Below are positions 62,092 through 64,000 of a DNA stretch of 64,000 nt, piece after piece. Positions within the stretch are counted from its first letter, which is position 1, and each line of letters starts with the position of its first letter. The notes below the pieces were generated by a model that was given only the letters and a program-made list of their open reading frames with translations, was not told the DNA's origin and did not search any database. Position numbers and translations under genes: made by a program. The stretch is from Acestrorhynchus altus (Eukaryota > Chordata > Actinopteri > Characiformes > Acestrorhynchidae): positions 29,147,889-29,211,888 of the forward strand of contig CM067510.1 of the NCBI GenBank assembly GCA_034509495.1, read 5' to 3'.

Positions 62092-64000
62092 ACACTTGAA
62101 ATATGTTTTAAAAAAATACTATAATAAATATTAAAGCTACGGAATAAAACTAACGTCAGTTGGATGTGAACTGGGTCAATCTGGGTCATCTCCCAACGAA
62201 AGGTCATCTACATTCACCACAGTCTGTGTAATCTTTGCTTCTAAGTGGTTTTCTGAGCTGAAAACTCTCTCAGGGCTGAAACAAGATGCCACATTTCCTG
62301 TTTCTAAGTGGTGCAAACCCCAAATAGCAATAAGCAAGACAAAGTGTCCTTTTGGAAGGTAGAAAAGTCCCAAATCAAAAGGGCAAATCAAGAATACATT
62401 CCATGAAATGTAGCTTAACTTTAAAAAGGGAGGTTTCGTTCACAAGAACCCATTATTACAAAGTCGATGCTTTTTGAACACGAGACGAAAAATACAAACA
62501 GAAGGAAAGCAGCTGGACTCTGGTAGCCACTTCTGCCCCCAACCCCTTAAAGCATTCCATGCCAGGCCCTCTCTCCAGACTGAGAGGTGTATTTTGTATG
62601 AAGGAACTGGATGACTTTTAGCAAAGAACCTGAACTTCTGTAGTGTGTTTTGCTTCGCTGTCACCCCACCTCCCCACCTCCTCAAACCTTCACTCCTCAA
62701 ATCAGCTCTGCTTACCTTACACTCCTGTAAACACTTTCCATGCACATTCCTCTATTTACCCTACCTTTTCATTTTCTTTCTCTCCATCTCACTTCATAAA
62801 GTACATTCATGCTCACTCTTCATATAACCCAACATGACAAATCTGGGAAACATTTTCTTGGATTCATGGATATCTGATATCACATACTTTCTACATGTTA
62901 TTAAAGTTTATTAGGACAGAAAATACTTGAATTAGTTTTACAGTGAAAGTGCTACAAATACTTCCTCAAAAGGTTGAACTATTACTCAAACTTAAATGTT
63001 CTGTCCAAGCCAAAAAGCAGCTATTTGCTAATACCAACACAAATCTGATGTCACTTTGCATCCCTGCTAAAAACCCTACCTACAATATCCAAACACCAGA
63101 CGTCTTCAGTTTACCTTTCCACTCTCAAACATTTCTACCACTGTTTTCTCCAACTAAACATCTCAAACTAGCCGTGCTACCTCTGTAGTCCTGCAGAGAA
63201 AATAATCAACCTCAGTTAGACACTCCTAACGTAGTTCACAAGCAGAGCTGGACTTGTAATGAAGGCTTGTGTGTGCAATGGGCTTCAAGGCTGATCCCAC
63301 AATTTAGCACTAGTGTGGAGGGGGGAGATTTGAAGGGGGCTGAGACAAAAGCCATCTGTAAGTAACACAAAGGAGCAGGGGGAGGGGGTTACCTTCTCTA
63401 TTTCTGTCTTTTTGTACAAAAGCCAAATGCCTGGGCATGGGTTGTGGTAAGGGGACAGAACAGAAAGCCAAAAGAAAAGGGAGACATTGTCAGATTGACC
63501 AGTAGACTGTAAATCCAAGACTGCATTAATATAAAGGACATAAGCTCACTCTCTCATATCCTTCTTCACTTTTCTTTTCAGACTACTCCCTGTTGCTTAA
63601 AACAGCACAACTTGGCACATTTGCCTGCAACTGCCAAAGGGGAGACTGCAGAGTGCTTGAAACATCTGGAAATAATTATTGGAGGGCTTTGTACCCAGAG
63701 AGGGGCTTTCCCACCCCCACCATACAGCTCAAGCTTCTCCACTCCCCTTTCCCCCACTTAGTGTGAGTGTGTTTGTGAGGCCAGATGTAAAGAAAAGAAT
63801 GTAGTCCAGTCCATGGAATTGAGGCCAAAGAACCTCCATTTCTCTGTTCCTCTGCTGTTCCCAAAGAAAACGCAATGCCATTCTGTCCGGACGGATGGAG
63901 CAGTGTGAATAAACTGTACCGCTGCCCCAGTGGTCCGTATCCATGGGAAATGGAAGGGAAATGAGTAAAGGGGGGAGGGGGGGAGGGGATGAGGTCATAG

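Larger units (their letters stand above)
59600..64000. other. Right end, no recognised gene
   Basis: Unique-looking, moderately G+C-balanced DNA with no known domain on either strand. A minus-strand AATAAA (60583-60588) could end the 3' UTR of a minus-strand gene lying beyond 64,000; this is speculation. Frames at 59,588-59,977, 62,176-62,745 and 63,285-63,998 show neither family resemblance nor convincing splice context. Confidence 0.3.

Noticed and set aside
63676..63998. Pro-rich minus-strand frames at the right edge
   Set aside because: No domain or splice support; pyrimidine-rich DNA on this strand explains the composition.

Overview
This window reads as nuclear DNA of a ray-finned (teleost) fish. 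The genes are split by GT-AG introns. The two left-hand genes are fish counterparts of human PPIF and ZCCHC24, in the same convergent order as on human chromosome 10. The spacers are full of Tc1/mariner remnants, an L2-type LINE, a tRNA-derived SINE, fold-back elements and long AC, AG and AT microsatellites. The species cannot be read from the sequence. No prokaryotic operon, CRISPR array or intact viral genome was seen.

Layout. Positions 1-2,300 hold Tc1 remnants inside an intron of ppif. Positions 3,386-5,081 (+) carry the last two coding exons of a cyclophilin, most likely ppif; its earlier exons lie before the window. Positions 9,746-29,660 (-) carry a complete four-exon zcchc24 (216 residues), ending tail to tail with ppif. 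Its introns hold the L2 fragment, several Tc1-type fragments, a 30-bp CCAAT-rich minisatellite and a 3-kb, 34-bp minisatellite. A CpG-rich first exon lies beside a 56-bp tandem repeat. Positions 30,100-38,200 are intergenic: a 5S rRNA-derived fragment, a deleted Tc1 element with perfect ends, and dispersed repeats. Positions 38,217-55,417 (-) carry nine coding exons of a sialyltransferase of the ST6GALNAC1/2 type, with a probable non-coding first exon ending at 59,470. Positions 59,600-64,000 hold no gene I can recognise; they might be the 3' UTR of a minus-strand gene beyond the right edge.

The three genes are not a pathway: a peptidyl-prolyl isomerase (probably mitochondrial), a small zinc-finger protein likely to bind RNA, and a Golgi enzyme that sialylates O-glycans. 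The most testable oddities are an in-frame TAA in the stem exon of the sialyltransferase, the hairpin-capable minisatellite with 136-bp higher-order periods in zcchc24 intron 1, a CAGGTG-rich array just past the zcchc24 stop, and three splice acceptors whose pyrimidine tracts are microsatellites. I did not find a convincing new biological system.
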